Shown here: positions 8,170-15,820 of the stretch, piece by piece
Layout of the letters: each line of letters begins with the position of its first letter
How positions within the stretch are numbered: position 1 is the first letter of the stretch
NCBI GenBank assembly: GCA_017454855.1
Contig: JAFTCE010000088.1
Coordinates: 1 to 37,849 of the forward strand
Origin: Desulfovibrio sp.
Lineage (GTDB): Bacteria > Desulfobacterota > Desulfovibrionia > Desulfovibrionales > Desulfovibrionaceae
DNA length: 37,849 bases
Direction: 5' to 3'
The notes under the pieces: generated by a model
Databases searched by the model: none
Told to the model about the DNA's origin: nothing
What the model saw: the letters and a program-made list of their open reading frames with translations, nothing else
Translations under genes and position numbers: made by a program

Positions 8170-8190
8170 AGTCGGCGGAGCGAGCCGACT
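8170..8190 (-). terminator. Hairpin after the phosphodiesterase gene
   Basis: AGTCGGC and GCCGACT form a perfect 7-bp stem with a 7-base loop, 14 bases past the stop codon at 8204. There is no T-run after it, so it may be a Rho-dependent end or a stabilising 3-prime hairpin. Confidence 0.4.
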
Positions 8191-8203
8191 GTAGCGTGAA
8201 ATA

Positions 8204-8962
8204 TCAACCTATGTCGAGAATGCGGCAAAGTACGTTGGCTACCTGCGTTTGTGCCTCGGGCAGGGGCTGGGGGCAGCCGATCAGCCACAGGGGGACACGG
8301 CGGACGCTGTCCGTGGTGTCATTGTGCATGCCGTCCTCGTCCATGCCATGGTCGCTCGTCACAAGCACGGTATATCCGTTGGCAAGCCAGTTTGGCAGGC
8401 TTCTGGCCAGAAGTCCGTCCGCCTCGCGCACGGCATCGCGGTAGGCGCGGCTTTCAACACCGTGCTGATGGCCGGTCGTGTCAATGCCCATGCAGTGAAC
8501 CAAAAGGATATCCGGTTTGTGCTGCGCGAGCAGGCAGTTGGCATCGCAAAATAGTTCGGCGTCGGGGTAGAGGTCGGAGCTATAAAACAGGCCGTGGGCA
8601 ATGGGCAGGGAAGGGGCGTTTGTCAGTCTGTCGCGGGCAGGTACGAAGGGCGCGGCATTGCACAGTTCGCTCACCCATAGCCAGGCGGCGGCGGCCGTGA
8701 CGAGACCGGCGTCCCTGGCGCGCGAGAAGACGGTGGACGTCGGGCAGATGCGGACGTCGTCGTTGTGTAGGATACCGTGTTCAACCGGAGAAAGCCCGCT
8801 GAAGAGCGTGGCGTAGAGGGGCCGGGAGAGTGGGGGCAGTTCGCAGGACAGTTGGGCGTAGCGGGCATGACCGGCCTGTTCCAGGGCCAGCAAGTAGCCC
8901 ATGCAGCGCCGGGCCGTGTGGGCATTGAGACCGTCCAGCAGGACAAAGACGCAGCGGGACAC
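8204..8962 (-). CDS. Type I phosphodiesterase/nucleotide pyrophosphatase-family protein (alkaline phosphatase superfamily)
   Basis: The product has the metal-binding and nucleophile motifs of the superfamily: FVLLDGLNAHTAR near the N-terminus, PPLSRPLYATLFSGLSPVEHGI with a Ser/Thr nucleophile, GIDTTGHQHG, and SDHGMDEDGMHND near residue 215. It probably hydrolyses a phosphodiester or pyrophosphate bond in the cytoplasm, as no signal peptide is seen; the substrate is unknown. I chose the GTG at 8962 as start. It overlaps the stop of the preceding gene (TAGTG) and has AAGGAG seven bases upstream; the ATG at 8986 lies inside the previous gene and has no such signal. This makes 252 residues and indicates translational coupling to the deacetylase-like gene. 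Confidence 0.8.
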   Translation of the reverse strand: MSRCVFVLLDGLNAHTARRCMGYLLALEQAGHARYAQLSCELPPLSRPLYATLFSGLSPVEHGILHNDDVRICPTSTVFSRARDAGLVTAAAAWLWVSELCNAAPFVPARDRLTNAPSLPIAHGLFYSSDLYPDAELFCDANCLLAQHKPDILLVHCMGIDTTGHQHGVESRAYRDAVREADGLLARSLPNWLANGYTVLVTSDHGMDEDGMHNDTTDSVRRVPLWLIGCPQPLPEAQTQVANVLCRILDIG

Positions 8963-9924
8963 TACCAGTCTCCTTGTGTGCCCCAAAGATGGGCAAAGCC
9001 CAGGGAAGGGGCTTGGGCGGCAAGCTGCGCCGCCGTGAGGCCATGCACGACAAAGGTTTCTCCCAACCAGCGCAAAAAGGCATAGAGCTTGCCGTACAAA
9101 GCGTCGGCGGCCTGCTGATCGGGCACATGGGGCGATCCACCGGGCAGCAGTTCAGAGGAATGCAGGAAGAGGTGCAGTACCTTGCCACCCCGCGCCCTGT
9201 GCAGCCTGACGGCGGCGCGCATCACGGCAGGGGCGTGCCAGACGGGGTTCGCGCTCAACGCACCCCAGAAATGGAAGGCGTCCGCCCACCGCTGCCCGAC
9301 AAGGGCATGCCAGGCCCTGGCCAGGGTTCGGCTCAGCGGAATCTGCGTGATGGGCGATTCCAGCAGGCCGGGCGTGTCCTCCGGCCACCAGGGATCGGCT
9401 GGAGCAAGGAAATGATCCGGGCCGTGCCGAAAAGTGCGCAGGGGGCAGACAGAACTGTCCAGGGTAATGCCTGCTTCGGCCAGCAGGGGGCGAATGGCGG
9501 CCTTCAAATCCCAGCGGCCCATGCGAAAGCTGGTCAGTGGCGCGGACTGGAAGGCGCGTCCTGCCTCCAGGAGTGTGTGCAAACGGCGACGCAAAAGGTC
9601 TCGCGGTAAGCGATCGGTGCGCTCTGGCGGCGCATGAGGATCATGCCTGGCATCCAGCGGCGGGGTACTCCAGTGATGGAGATGGGCGGCAATTTCCGCA
9701 CCGCAGTGGTCACGCATCCAGGCCAGATGTCCGCAGGCTTCGGCATCGGCAAAGACCGCATGGGCGCAGAACAGCGTCAGAGGGAAGCCCAGTTCCAGCG
9801 TGAGCGGCGCGAGGCGTCGCAGCAAGGCCACGTTGCGAACCCCGCAGCCAGATGCGGCATAGTTACCGGAAAAGAGTCCTTCTTCTTCCACATCCAGGCT
9901 GACAATGACGCGCAGTGCGCCCAT
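8962..9924 (-). CDS. Polysaccharide deacetylase-like (WalW-type) protein
   Basis: The chosen start gives 320 residues beginning MGALRVIVSLDVEEEG. Features of NodB-like deacetylases are present: the Asp in SLDVEEEG, a possible metal-binding H-x3-H in AEIAAHLHHW, SFRMGRWDLKAAI and VLHLFLHSSELLPGG. The likely role is removal of acyl groups from an envelope or extracellular sugar polymer, but the substrate is unknown. ATG codons at 9951 and 9981 are open in frame; they lack ribosome-binding sites and overlap a possible small plus-strand gene, so I prefer 9924, where similarity-like sequence begins. The stop overlaps the start of the phosphodiesterase gene, so the two form a coupled pair. In Desulfovibrio such genes are often annotated WalW. 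Confidence 0.7.
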   Translation of the reverse strand: MGALRVIVSLDVEEEGLFSGNYAASGCGVRNVALLRRLAPLTLELGFPLTLFCAHAVFADAEACGHLAWMRDHCGAEIAAHLHHWSTPPLDARHDPHAPPERTDRLPRDLLRRRLHTLLEAGRAFQSAPLTSFRMGRWDLKAAIRPLLAEAGITLDSSVCPLRTFRHGPDHFLAPADPWWPEDTPGLLESPITQIPLSRTLARAWHALVGQRWADAFHFWGALSANPVWHAPAVMRAAVRLHRARGGKVLHLFLHSSELLPGGSPHVPDQQAADALYGKLYAFLRWLGETFVVHGLTAAQLAAQAPSLGFAHLWGTQGDW

Positions 9925-9979
9925 AGCATTGAAGGCAGAGTCTTGGCACATGAGGTCAGTGTAAACGCAAGCCGGATGC

Positions 9980-10159
9980 ATGACAAGTACGGGCAGGGTG
10001 CTGCGTTACGCCGCATTTGCCCAGGCCAGGTGGAATGACGGCGAGCAGGCACGGTTCCACAGTGCCCAAAAATCTGCCAAGGAGTGGGTCCTGTGGCGTT
10101 TTCTGTCTTCACTTGGCGTCCCGTCGGAGCCCAAGCTGCCTCTTGTTATTGGCGCGTAA
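9980..10159 (+). CDS. Possible small protein of 59 residues
   Basis: The plus strand has an ATG at 9980 and a TAA at 10157-10159. The product begins MTSTGRVLRYAAFAQARWND and ends EPKLPLVIGA, with four Trp or Tyr residues and codon use like the neighbours. The ribosome-binding site is weak (CCGGA). It is divergent from the deacetylase-like gene and points towards the NYN-domain gene, 88 bases before it. The family is unknown and coding is uncertain. The rest of the 9925-10247 gap shows no clear promoter to me. Confidence 0.35.
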   Translation: MTSTGRVLRYAAFAQARWNDGEQARFHSAQKSAKEWVLWRFLSSLGVPSEPKLPLVIGA

Positions 10160-10247
10160 TTATGGCAAAATACCAAAATGTCAGGGGCAGCGCAAGAGCC
10201 GTTTTATGCAGGCTTGCAGCACAGTACTTTTATACAAAGATGAAGCT

Positions 10248-11174
10248 ATGTTGAAAAAAATTATTGCTATCGATTTGATTCCCATGGAATATTATGCCAA
10301 AAATTTTGGCTATCCCTTTCTTCCGTTGACAGAAATCATTGCCTTTTGCCGCGACGGAGGGAATACGGACATTATAGAAACTCTCGTGCCCTTGGTACAC
10401 CGCGTTCCCAATGACACCTCTGATGAATCCATTTCCAAGGTGACAACAGCCTTTGTCAATAAGCAATATGCCTTGCAGATGTCCGGAGCTAGGGTCATTG
10501 AGTGCAGCTCCAAAAGCAGCGCCAATTCCATGAGCGGCTATAAGCAGAGCGACGACCAACGTCTGATGCTGACTACGCTCATGCTGTGTATGAAACTCCG
10601 TCCAGATTATCTCGTACTTTTTGCCGCTGACGGGGATTTCGCGCCTATGGTGGAACTGCTGCGCTGTGAGGGTATCCGTACGGAGATTGTCGCTCCTGAG
10701 GAATCCCTGGCAGGAGAGCTGAAACGGCATGCCACAAAAATTTTCAATTTTGAGGATGTTCTGAAGACTATTCGCGATGAGTATTGGGACAAGGGGGCTT
10801 TGCAGCAGAGAAATTTTGAAGAACGCAAAACTACCGAAGAACGCAAAACTGCCGAAGAGCGCAAAACTGCTGAGGACGGCCAAACATCCGAAGAATGTGG
10901 CAATGTCGGGGAAGGCAAAACTTCCGAAGGCAAGGAAACTTCCGATGAGAGTGGCATTTCCCAGGAAGACGGGACTTCCCAGGAAGACGGGACTCCAAAG
11001 GAAGAGAATATTCCCCTGGACGACGGAAAACCCGATGAAGGCCAAACCTCCGAAGAATGTGGCAACGCTGCGCCAGCGGAGCTGCCCGAAGAGGAACATT
11101 TCGTGCAAGAACATTCCGAGCAGCAGGACAATAGCGGAGAAGAAGGCAGTTCTGAAGCCCGGAGGGAAGAATAA
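10248..11174 (+). CDS. NYN-domain (PIN-like, LabA-type) protein with a hexapeptide-repeat tail
   Basis: Residues 1-170 form a NYN/PIN-like fold, a family that includes metal-dependent ribonucleases. Acidic residues in the expected places are Asp9 (IAIDLIPM), the pair in QSDDQRL, and Asp in FAADGDFAPMVELLR, followed by the conserved GIRTEIVAP strand. The usual Asn close to the first Asp is not obvious. Residues 191-274 are fourteen degenerate hexapeptides, roughly E-E-x-K-T-S/A, and the end is highly acidic. Start: the ATG at 10248 begins the recognisable domain; the frame is open to 10017 but that part overlaps a different small ORF. RNA cleavage is plausible from the fold, not shown. It is the first of a same-strand series running to the CgeB-like gene. 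Confidence 0.75.
   Translation: MLKKIIAIDLIPMEYYAKNFGYPFLPLTEIIAFCRDGGNTDIIETLVPLVHRVPNDTSDESISKVTTAFVNKQYALQMSGARVIECSSKSSANSMSGYKQSDDQRLMLTTLMLCMKLRPDYLVLFAADGDFAPMVELLRCEGIRTEIVAPEESLAGELKRHATKIFNFEDVLKTIRDEYWDKGALQQRNFEERKTTEERKTAEERKTAEDGQTSEECGNVGEGKTSEGKETSDESGISQEDGTSQEDGTPKEENIPLDDGKPDEGQTSEECGNAAPAELPEEEHFVQEHSEQQDNSGEEGSSEARREE
10818..11069 (+). repeat. Fourteen 18-bp tandem repeats coding for hexapeptides
   Basis: The 252 bases divide exactly into fourteen 18-bp units with no spacer. The first three units are nearly identical (EERKTT, EERKTA, EERKTA); later ones drift (EDGQTS, EECGNV, QEDGTS, QEDGTP). Units 4-5 and 13-14 are a diverged 36-bp repeat of each other (EDGQTS-EECGNV versus DEGQTS-EECGNA). 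This shows duplication of more than one unit at a time. Confidence 0.9.
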
Positions 11175-11183
11175 GGAGCGCGC

Positions 11184-11468
11184 ATGGCCATACTTTCCTT
11201 TTGCCTTGGTGCGGCATCTGTGGTGGCCGCATCGTATGCCCATAAGTTTCTGCAAGAACGCAGGGATGCGAAAAAAGCCCGTCTGGCGGCAGCGCTTGAG
11301 GCCGTCCGCGACGGGCAACCCATGACGGACAAGGAAACGTTGCGCGAACTCTATGGCAGGGGCTGGATTGCGGATGTGCCCACAGGACAGGCCATAACGG
11401 CAGCCGGGGCGGAATTTTTGGCAGCCCGCGCTGCTGCCCGAGCCGTCGGCCAGAGAGAAGATGCCTAG
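11184..11468 (+). CDS. Small membrane-anchored protein of unknown function
   Basis: This encodes 94 residues with AAGGAG before the ATG. An N-terminal hydrophobic segment (residues 2-18, AILSFCLGAASVVAASY) is followed by a basic helix (HKFLQERRDAKKARLAAALEAV) and a short soluble tail rich in alanine. That pattern suggests a single-span inner-membrane protein with a cytoplasmic tail. It lies 9 bases after the NYN-domain gene and 32 bases before the response regulator, so it is probably in their operon. I do not recognise the family. Confidence 0.7.
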   Translation: MAILSFCLGAASVVAASYAHKFLQERRDAKKARLAAALEAVRDGQPMTDKETLRELYGRGWIADVPTGQAITAAGAEFLAARAAARAVGQREDA

Positions 11469-11500
11469 GACTGCGGCCTGAATGCAGGATGAGGATGACG

Positions 11501-13186
11501 ATGGAAGACTTTGATTTTGTCAAGCGTCCTATATTGATTGTGGAGGATGAACCGGTCAACAGGCTTCTTCTGGCGGGTATGCTGGAGGAAAACTATGAGA
11601 TTCTTCAGGCCGCTGACGGTCGCGAGGCCATGCGCTACATTGAGAAAGGCGAGGACATTGCTCTGATCCTGCTTGATCTGCTCATGCCCAACATGAACGG
11701 GTATGAAGTCCTGCGGGCGTTGCGCGAAAGGAAATTGCTGACGCAAATTCCCGTCATAGTCCTTACCTCGGAGACATCGGCTGAGGTGCAAAGTCTCAAT
11801 CTGGGCGCCATTGATTTTATCCCCAAGCCCTATGACGCTCCGGAAGTTATTCGGGCTCGCGTCCGCCGCATCATCCAGATGAGCGAAGATTCTGCTGCCT
11901 TGCGCAGAGTGGGCCAGGATCCCCTCACTGGCCTTTTTGTGCCGAGCTTTTTCTTCCGTCGCATTGAGCGCATTGAGCGCTACGCCCCGGATCGGGTCAT
12001 GGACGCCATGGCCATCAATGTCAACAATTTCCACCTGATCAACAACCTATATGGACGGGCCTGCGGGGACGACGTTCTGTTGATTCTCGCCGATGCTCTG
12101 AAAAACGAGATGGAAGCCTGCCTGGGGGTAGCCTGTCGAGAACATGGTGACAATTTTTATCTTTATATGGAACACCATGCCAATCCAGAAGACATGCTGA
12201 TCAGGATTGCCGACGGCGTGCGGCAGCGGGCGGGCATCAAGACGCTGCGTTTGCGCATGGGCGTCTACCCGGAAGTGGATCGCAAGGTGTCCATGGAGGA
12301 TCGTTTCGCACGTGCCGAGCATGCCTGCCAAACCCTGCGGGGGAACTATACGCGTCGGGTCGCCGTCTATGACGAGGAGATGTTCCACAACGAATCCTTT
12401 GCCAACAACCTTCTTGAAAGCTTTGACGAGGCCCTTGCCGAAGGCCAGTTTCAAGTCTGGTATCAGCCACAGTACGACATCCGCGGCGATGTTCCCGTGC
12501 TGTCCGGCGCCGAGGCGCTCGTACGCTGGCTACATCCCCGCTACGGCATGGTGCGGCCCGACAAGTTCATACCGCTCTTTGAGGCCAACGGACTCATTGC
12601 GCGCTTGGATCGCCTGGTTTGGCACACGGCGGCTTCGCAGGTGCGGAAGTGGCACGACGAATATGGTTCCAAACTGTCCGTTTCGGTGAATGTGTCGCGT
12701 ATCAGCATCCGCGATCCGAGGCTGGAGGAGGATCTTCTGGACATTGCCCAGCATACAGGCATCCACTGTCGGGATCTCGTGCTTGAAGTGACAGAATCTG
12801 CCTACGCCGACAGCATGGAGCAGCTTGTGAATACGGTGGGCAATCTCCGAGCCAATGGCTTTCTGGTGGAAATGGACGATTTCGGCAGCGGCTACTCCTC
12901 TCTGAACATGCTCACAAGCCTGCCCATGGACGCTCTGAAGGTCGATATGAAGCTCATTCGGCACATTACGGACAGCGAAAAGGATTTGCACGTCCTGACG
13001 TTGATTCTGGATATCGCCAGGTCGCTGGCCTTGCCCGTGGTGGCCGAAGGCGTGGAAACGCAGGCCCAGTTCGATCTGCTCAAGCAATTGGGCTGCGATC
13101 GCATTCAGGGCTATTATTTCTCCAAGCCCGTGACGGCTTTTGAATTCAGCCATTTTCTGGTTCAGCCGACCGGGAAGCCAGCGTGA
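11501..13186 (+). CDS. Response regulator with REC, degenerate GGDEF and EAL domains (probable c-di-GMP phosphodiesterase)
   Basis: The receiver domain (about residues 9-125) is complete: Asp16/Glu17, phospho-acceptor Asp59 in LILLDLLMPN, Thr89 and Lys109 (PKPYD). The GGDEF region (about 135-295) is degenerate: the signature reads REHGDNF, so cyclase activity is unlikely. The EAL domain (about 305-555) has the signature AEALVRW, NVSRISI, ESAY, the DDFGSGYSS loop and KVDMKLI, all consistent with active hydrolysis of c-di-GMP to pGpG. The expected role is to lower c-di-GMP when phosphorylated; no partner kinase is in the window. Start at 11501 has GAGG six bases upstream; an ATG at 11489 is the alternative. 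Genes that modify surface glycans follow on the same strand. Confidence 0.9.
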   Translation: MEDFDFVKRPILIVEDEPVNRLLLAGMLEENYEILQAADGREAMRYIEKGEDIALILLDLLMPNMNGYEVLRALRERKLLTQIPVIVLTSETSAEVQSLNLGAIDFIPKPYDAPEVIRARVRRIIQMSEDSAALRRVGQDPLTGLFVPSFFFRRIERIERYAPDRVMDAMAINVNNFHLINNLYGRACGDDVLLILADALKNEMEACLGVACREHGDNFYLYMEHHANPEDMLIRIADGVRQRAGIKTLRLRMGVYPEVDRKVSMEDRFARAEHACQTLRGNYTRRVAVYDEEMFHNESFANNLLESFDEALAEGQFQVWYQPQYDIRGDVPVLSGAEALVRWLHPRYGMVRPDKFIPLFEANGLIARLDRLVWHTAASQVRKWHDEYGSKLSVSVNVSRISIRDPRLEEDLLDIAQHTGIHCRDLVLEVTESAYADSMEQLVNTVGNLRANGFLVEMDDFGSGYSSLNMLTSLPMDALKVDMKLIRHITDSEKDLHVLTLILDIARSLALPVVAEGVETQAQFDLLKQLGCDRIQGYYFSKPVTAFEFSHFLVQPTGKPA

Positions 13187-13264
13187 AAATGCTTTCCGTT
13201 TTTAGACAAGTCATAGCTTGGAGCGTTGCCTGAAAGTGCGGCAACCTCTCATGGAAAGCGCCCC

Positions 13265-14512
13265 ATGCCCTCTTATCTGGTTTTGCAGGCAGCGCGTTTC
13301 GGCGATCTGGTGCAGACAAAACGTCTGCTCCTGACCCTTGCAGTACGCGGCGAGGTGCATTTGGCCGTAGACGAGGGGCTTGTGCCCCTGGCCCGGCTGC
13401 TCTATCCCTTTGCCCGGCTGCATGCCCTGGCCGTGCATGGCGCGCCATCTGCCGTTGCCTTGGATAAAAACAGGGCCGTTCTTGCCCATTGGCGTGGCAT
13501 GAGCTTTGACGGGGTCTACAACTGCAATTATTCTCCTCTGACGACGGCCCTGTGCCGCGTCTTTCCGATCGAGACCGTCTGCGGCTACCGGCCCGAGCTG
13601 GGCAGGATCGCACGTTCCCCGTGGGCGCGCATCGGCTTTACCTTGAGCGCCAAACGCGTCCTCACTCCCTTGAATCTGGTGGATTTCTGGGCGTATTTTG
13701 CGCAAGACCCCGTGCCGCCGTCCACGGTCAACCCGACGGCAAAGCCAGGTGGTCGGGGGCTGGGGGTGGTTTTGGCCGGGCGGGAAGCGCGTCGTTCTTT
13801 GCCCTTGCCCGTGCTGGCAGATCTGACGCAAACGGCCTTTGGCATCCTGCATGGACCCAAGGTGTACCTTTTGGGACAAAGGGCCGAGCAGCCCTTGGCC
13901 CGCCAGTTGCTGCGAAGCCTGCCCGTCGGCATGCAGGCCCGCGTGGAAGACCTGAGCGGTAAGACGGACTGGCCCGGCCTGGTGGAAGCACTAAGCGGCC
14001 TGGATGCCGTGATCACTCCCGACACAGGCAGCATGCACCTGGCGGCGCATCTGGGTGTGCCCGTGCTGGCTTTTTTTCTTTCCTCGGCCTGGCTACACGA
14101 AACCGGTCCCTATGGCGAAGGACATTATGTCTGGCAGGCGGCGCGGGCCTGCGCGCCTTGCCTGGAATCAGCCCCTTGCCCCTGCGCAACCTCATGCGGC
14201 CAGCCTTTTGTTGGGTCGGCCATCCTGCGCTCCTTGGCTTTGGTTCTGGGCGGCAAGGGACGTGCCCGGGCAGTCACGCTACCCTTGGGTCTGCAACTCT
14301 GGCAAACGGCCACGGATGCCCTGGGCGCAAAAGCGCTGCTCATGGCCGGAGAGGATGCCCACGCTAGGCGTCGGGCAGAGGTGCGCGCCCTGCTCATGGC
14401 CCAGGTGGGACTGCCACAGGCGGAGGATGCCCTTGAGGCATGGTCCCCTGAAGTTCAAGAATGGTTTTTCAAGGATGCGGACTGGATGCTGCCGCCCGGG
14501 AGATACTGCTGA
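13265..14512 (+). CDS. Glycosyltransferase family 9 (heptosyltransferase-like)
   Basis: The protein starts MPSYLVLQAARFGDLVQTKRL, the typical N-terminal loop of ADP-heptose transferases, and has GVVLAGREARRSLP, VYLLGQRAEQPLA and the C-terminal sugar-nucleotide site ITPDTGSMHLAAHLGVPVLAFF. It probably transfers a sugar to lipopolysaccharide core or another surface glycan at the inner membrane. Residues beyond about 330 form an extra C-terminal part with several cysteines (CAPCLESAPCPCATSCG), which may bind a metal or form disulfides. The ATG at 13265 has GGAAAG upstream and starts the conserved domain; a TTG at 13226 extends the frame. The stop overlaps the start of the next gene, which indicates coupled translation. 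Confidence 0.85.
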   Translation: MPSYLVLQAARFGDLVQTKRLLLTLAVRGEVHLAVDEGLVPLARLLYPFARLHALAVHGAPSAVALDKNRAVLAHWRGMSFDGVYNCNYSPLTTALCRVFPIETVCGYRPELGRIARSPWARIGFTLSAKRVLTPLNLVDFWAYFAQDPVPPSTVNPTAKPGGRGLGVVLAGREARRSLPLPVLADLTQTAFGILHGPKVYLLGQRAEQPLARQLLRSLPVGMQARVEDLSGKTDWPGLVEALSGLDAVITPDTGSMHLAAHLGVPVLAFFLSSAWLHETGPYGEGHYVWQAARACAPCLESAPCPCATSCGQPFVGSAILRSLALVLGGKGRARAVTLPLGLQLWQTATDALGAKALLMAGEDAHARRRAEVRALLMAQVGLPQAEDALEAWSPEVQEWFFKDADWMLPPGRYC

Positions 14513-15786
14513 TGTCCCTTGCGCCCTTACGAATTCTTGTCGTTCTGCCCATGTACGGCGGCTCGTTGTCCATTGGCCATTACTGCGCCACGGCCCTTGG
14601 CGGTATGGGCCATGTGGTGAAAGTCTTCGATGCCACCTTGTTGTATCCGGCCTTCACGGGGCTGCGCGCTCTGGGATTGCCGCAGGCGGCCACGAGTCAG
14701 CTAGAAAATGCCTTTTTGCATGTGGTTGCCCAGGCCATCTGGGCCCAAGTGCAAAGTTTGGAGCCGCATTTGGTGCTGGCAGCAGCCCAGGCACCTTTAG
14801 GGCGCGGTCTGCTGCAGCGGCTGCGCCGCAGCAATGTGCGCACGGCCATGTGGTTCGTGGAGGATCATGAGATATTTTCCTACTGGCGAAGTTACGCGCC
14901 CTTGTACGACGTCTTTGCCGTCATTCAGAAGGAACCCTTCCTGTCCAAGCTTGCGGCCCTAGGCCAGCATAATGTCCTCTATTTGCCTTTGGCGGCCCTG
15001 CCCGAGGTGCATAGACCGCTCGATCTGACGCAGCAGGAACGGAGAGAATATGGGGCGGATATAGGCTTTATGGGCGCGGGCTATCCCAACAGGCGTCTGG
15101 CCTTTCGTCAGCTGGCGGGCCGTGATTTTAAAATTTGGGGTTCGGATTGGGAGGACGAGCCACTGTTGGTCTCCCATGTGCAGCGCGCTGGGGCGCGTAT
15201 CAGCAGCGAAGAAAGCGTGAAAATCTATAATGCCACGCGCATCAATCTCAATCTGCATTCCAGCATGCAGACGAGGGATCTGGTCAGTCATGGCGACTTT
15301 GTCAATCCTCGCACCTTTGAGCTGGCGGCCATTGGGGCATTTCAGCTCGTGGATGAACGCAGTTTGCTGCCAGAGTTGTTCGCCAAGGACGAGCTGGCTA
15401 CCTTTGCCACGTTGGAAGAAATGTTTGCGGCCATCGATCATTACCTGGCCTGTCCTGAGGAACGGCGCGCCATTGCCCAACGCGCACGTGCCAAGGCTTT
15501 GCGTGAACACACCTATGCGGCACGCATGACCGCCCTGCTGGACTTTATCCAGGAGCGCATGGGAGCCTGGCCTCAAGATCAGCGTCGGGAAGAATCCCTT
15601 CCGGAAGAGCTTTCTCCGCAGCTACGGGACAGCCTGGACAGGCTGTTGCGTACGCTGGGGCTGGGGCCGCATGCACATTTTGATGAGGTCATCCAGGCTT
15701 TGCGCGCGCGCAGCGGTGTTTTGTCGGATGTGGAGGCCACGCTCCTCTTCCTGGATGAATGGCGCAAGCAGTACGCCAGGAAATAG
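14512..15786 (+). CDS. CgeB-like family 1 glycosyltransferase
   Basis: This encodes 424 residues. The N-terminal half (RILVVLPMYGGSLSIGHY...) and C-terminal half (IGFMGAGYPNRRLAF, INLNLHSSM, NPRTFELAAIGAFQLVDER) make the two Rossmann-like halves of a GT-B fold; the C-terminal half matches the CgeB-like type. It would add a sugar to a surface glycan or protein such as flagellin; the acceptor is unknown. The start ATG at 14512 overlaps the TGA of the previous gene by one base (TGATG), so the two enzymes are made together and may act in one pathway. The last 80 residues are a helical extension. It converges with a membrane-protein gene 34 bases away. Confidence 0.85.
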   Translation: MSLAPLRILVVLPMYGGSLSIGHYCATALGGMGHVVKVFDATLLYPAFTGLRALGLPQAATSQLENAFLHVVAQAIWAQVQSLEPHLVLAAAQAPLGRGLLQRLRRSNVRTAMWFVEDHEIFSYWRSYAPLYDVFAVIQKEPFLSKLAALGQHNVLYLPLAALPEVHRPLDLTQQERREYGADIGFMGAGYPNRRLAFRQLAGRDFKIWGSDWEDEPLLVSHVQRAGARISSEESVKIYNATRINLNLHSSMQTRDLVSHGDFVNPRTFELAAIGAFQLVDERSLLPELFAKDELATFATLEEMFAAIDHYLACPEERRAIAQRARAKALREHTYAARMTALLDFIQERMGAWPQDQRREESLPEELSPQLRDSLDRLLRTLGLGPHAHFDEVIQALRARSGVLSDVEATLLFLDEWRKQYARK

Positions 15787-15794
15787 GGCAGAGA

Positions 15795-15815
15795 CTGTGT
15801 GCTTTGTGCGCACAG
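15795..15815. terminator. Hairpin between convergent genes
   Basis: CTGTGTGC and GCGCACAG form an 8-bp stem with one G-U pair and a five-base loop. It stands between the stops of the CgeB-like gene and the membrane-protein gene, so it could end transcription from both sides. It lacks a T-run. Confidence 0.35.
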
Positions 15816-15820
15816 GGCCT

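Noticed and set aside
10818-11069. Regular repeats that might be taken for a CRISPR array
   Set aside because: The 18-bp units are directly adjacent without spacers, in frame with a gene, and drift in sequence; no cas genes are present.
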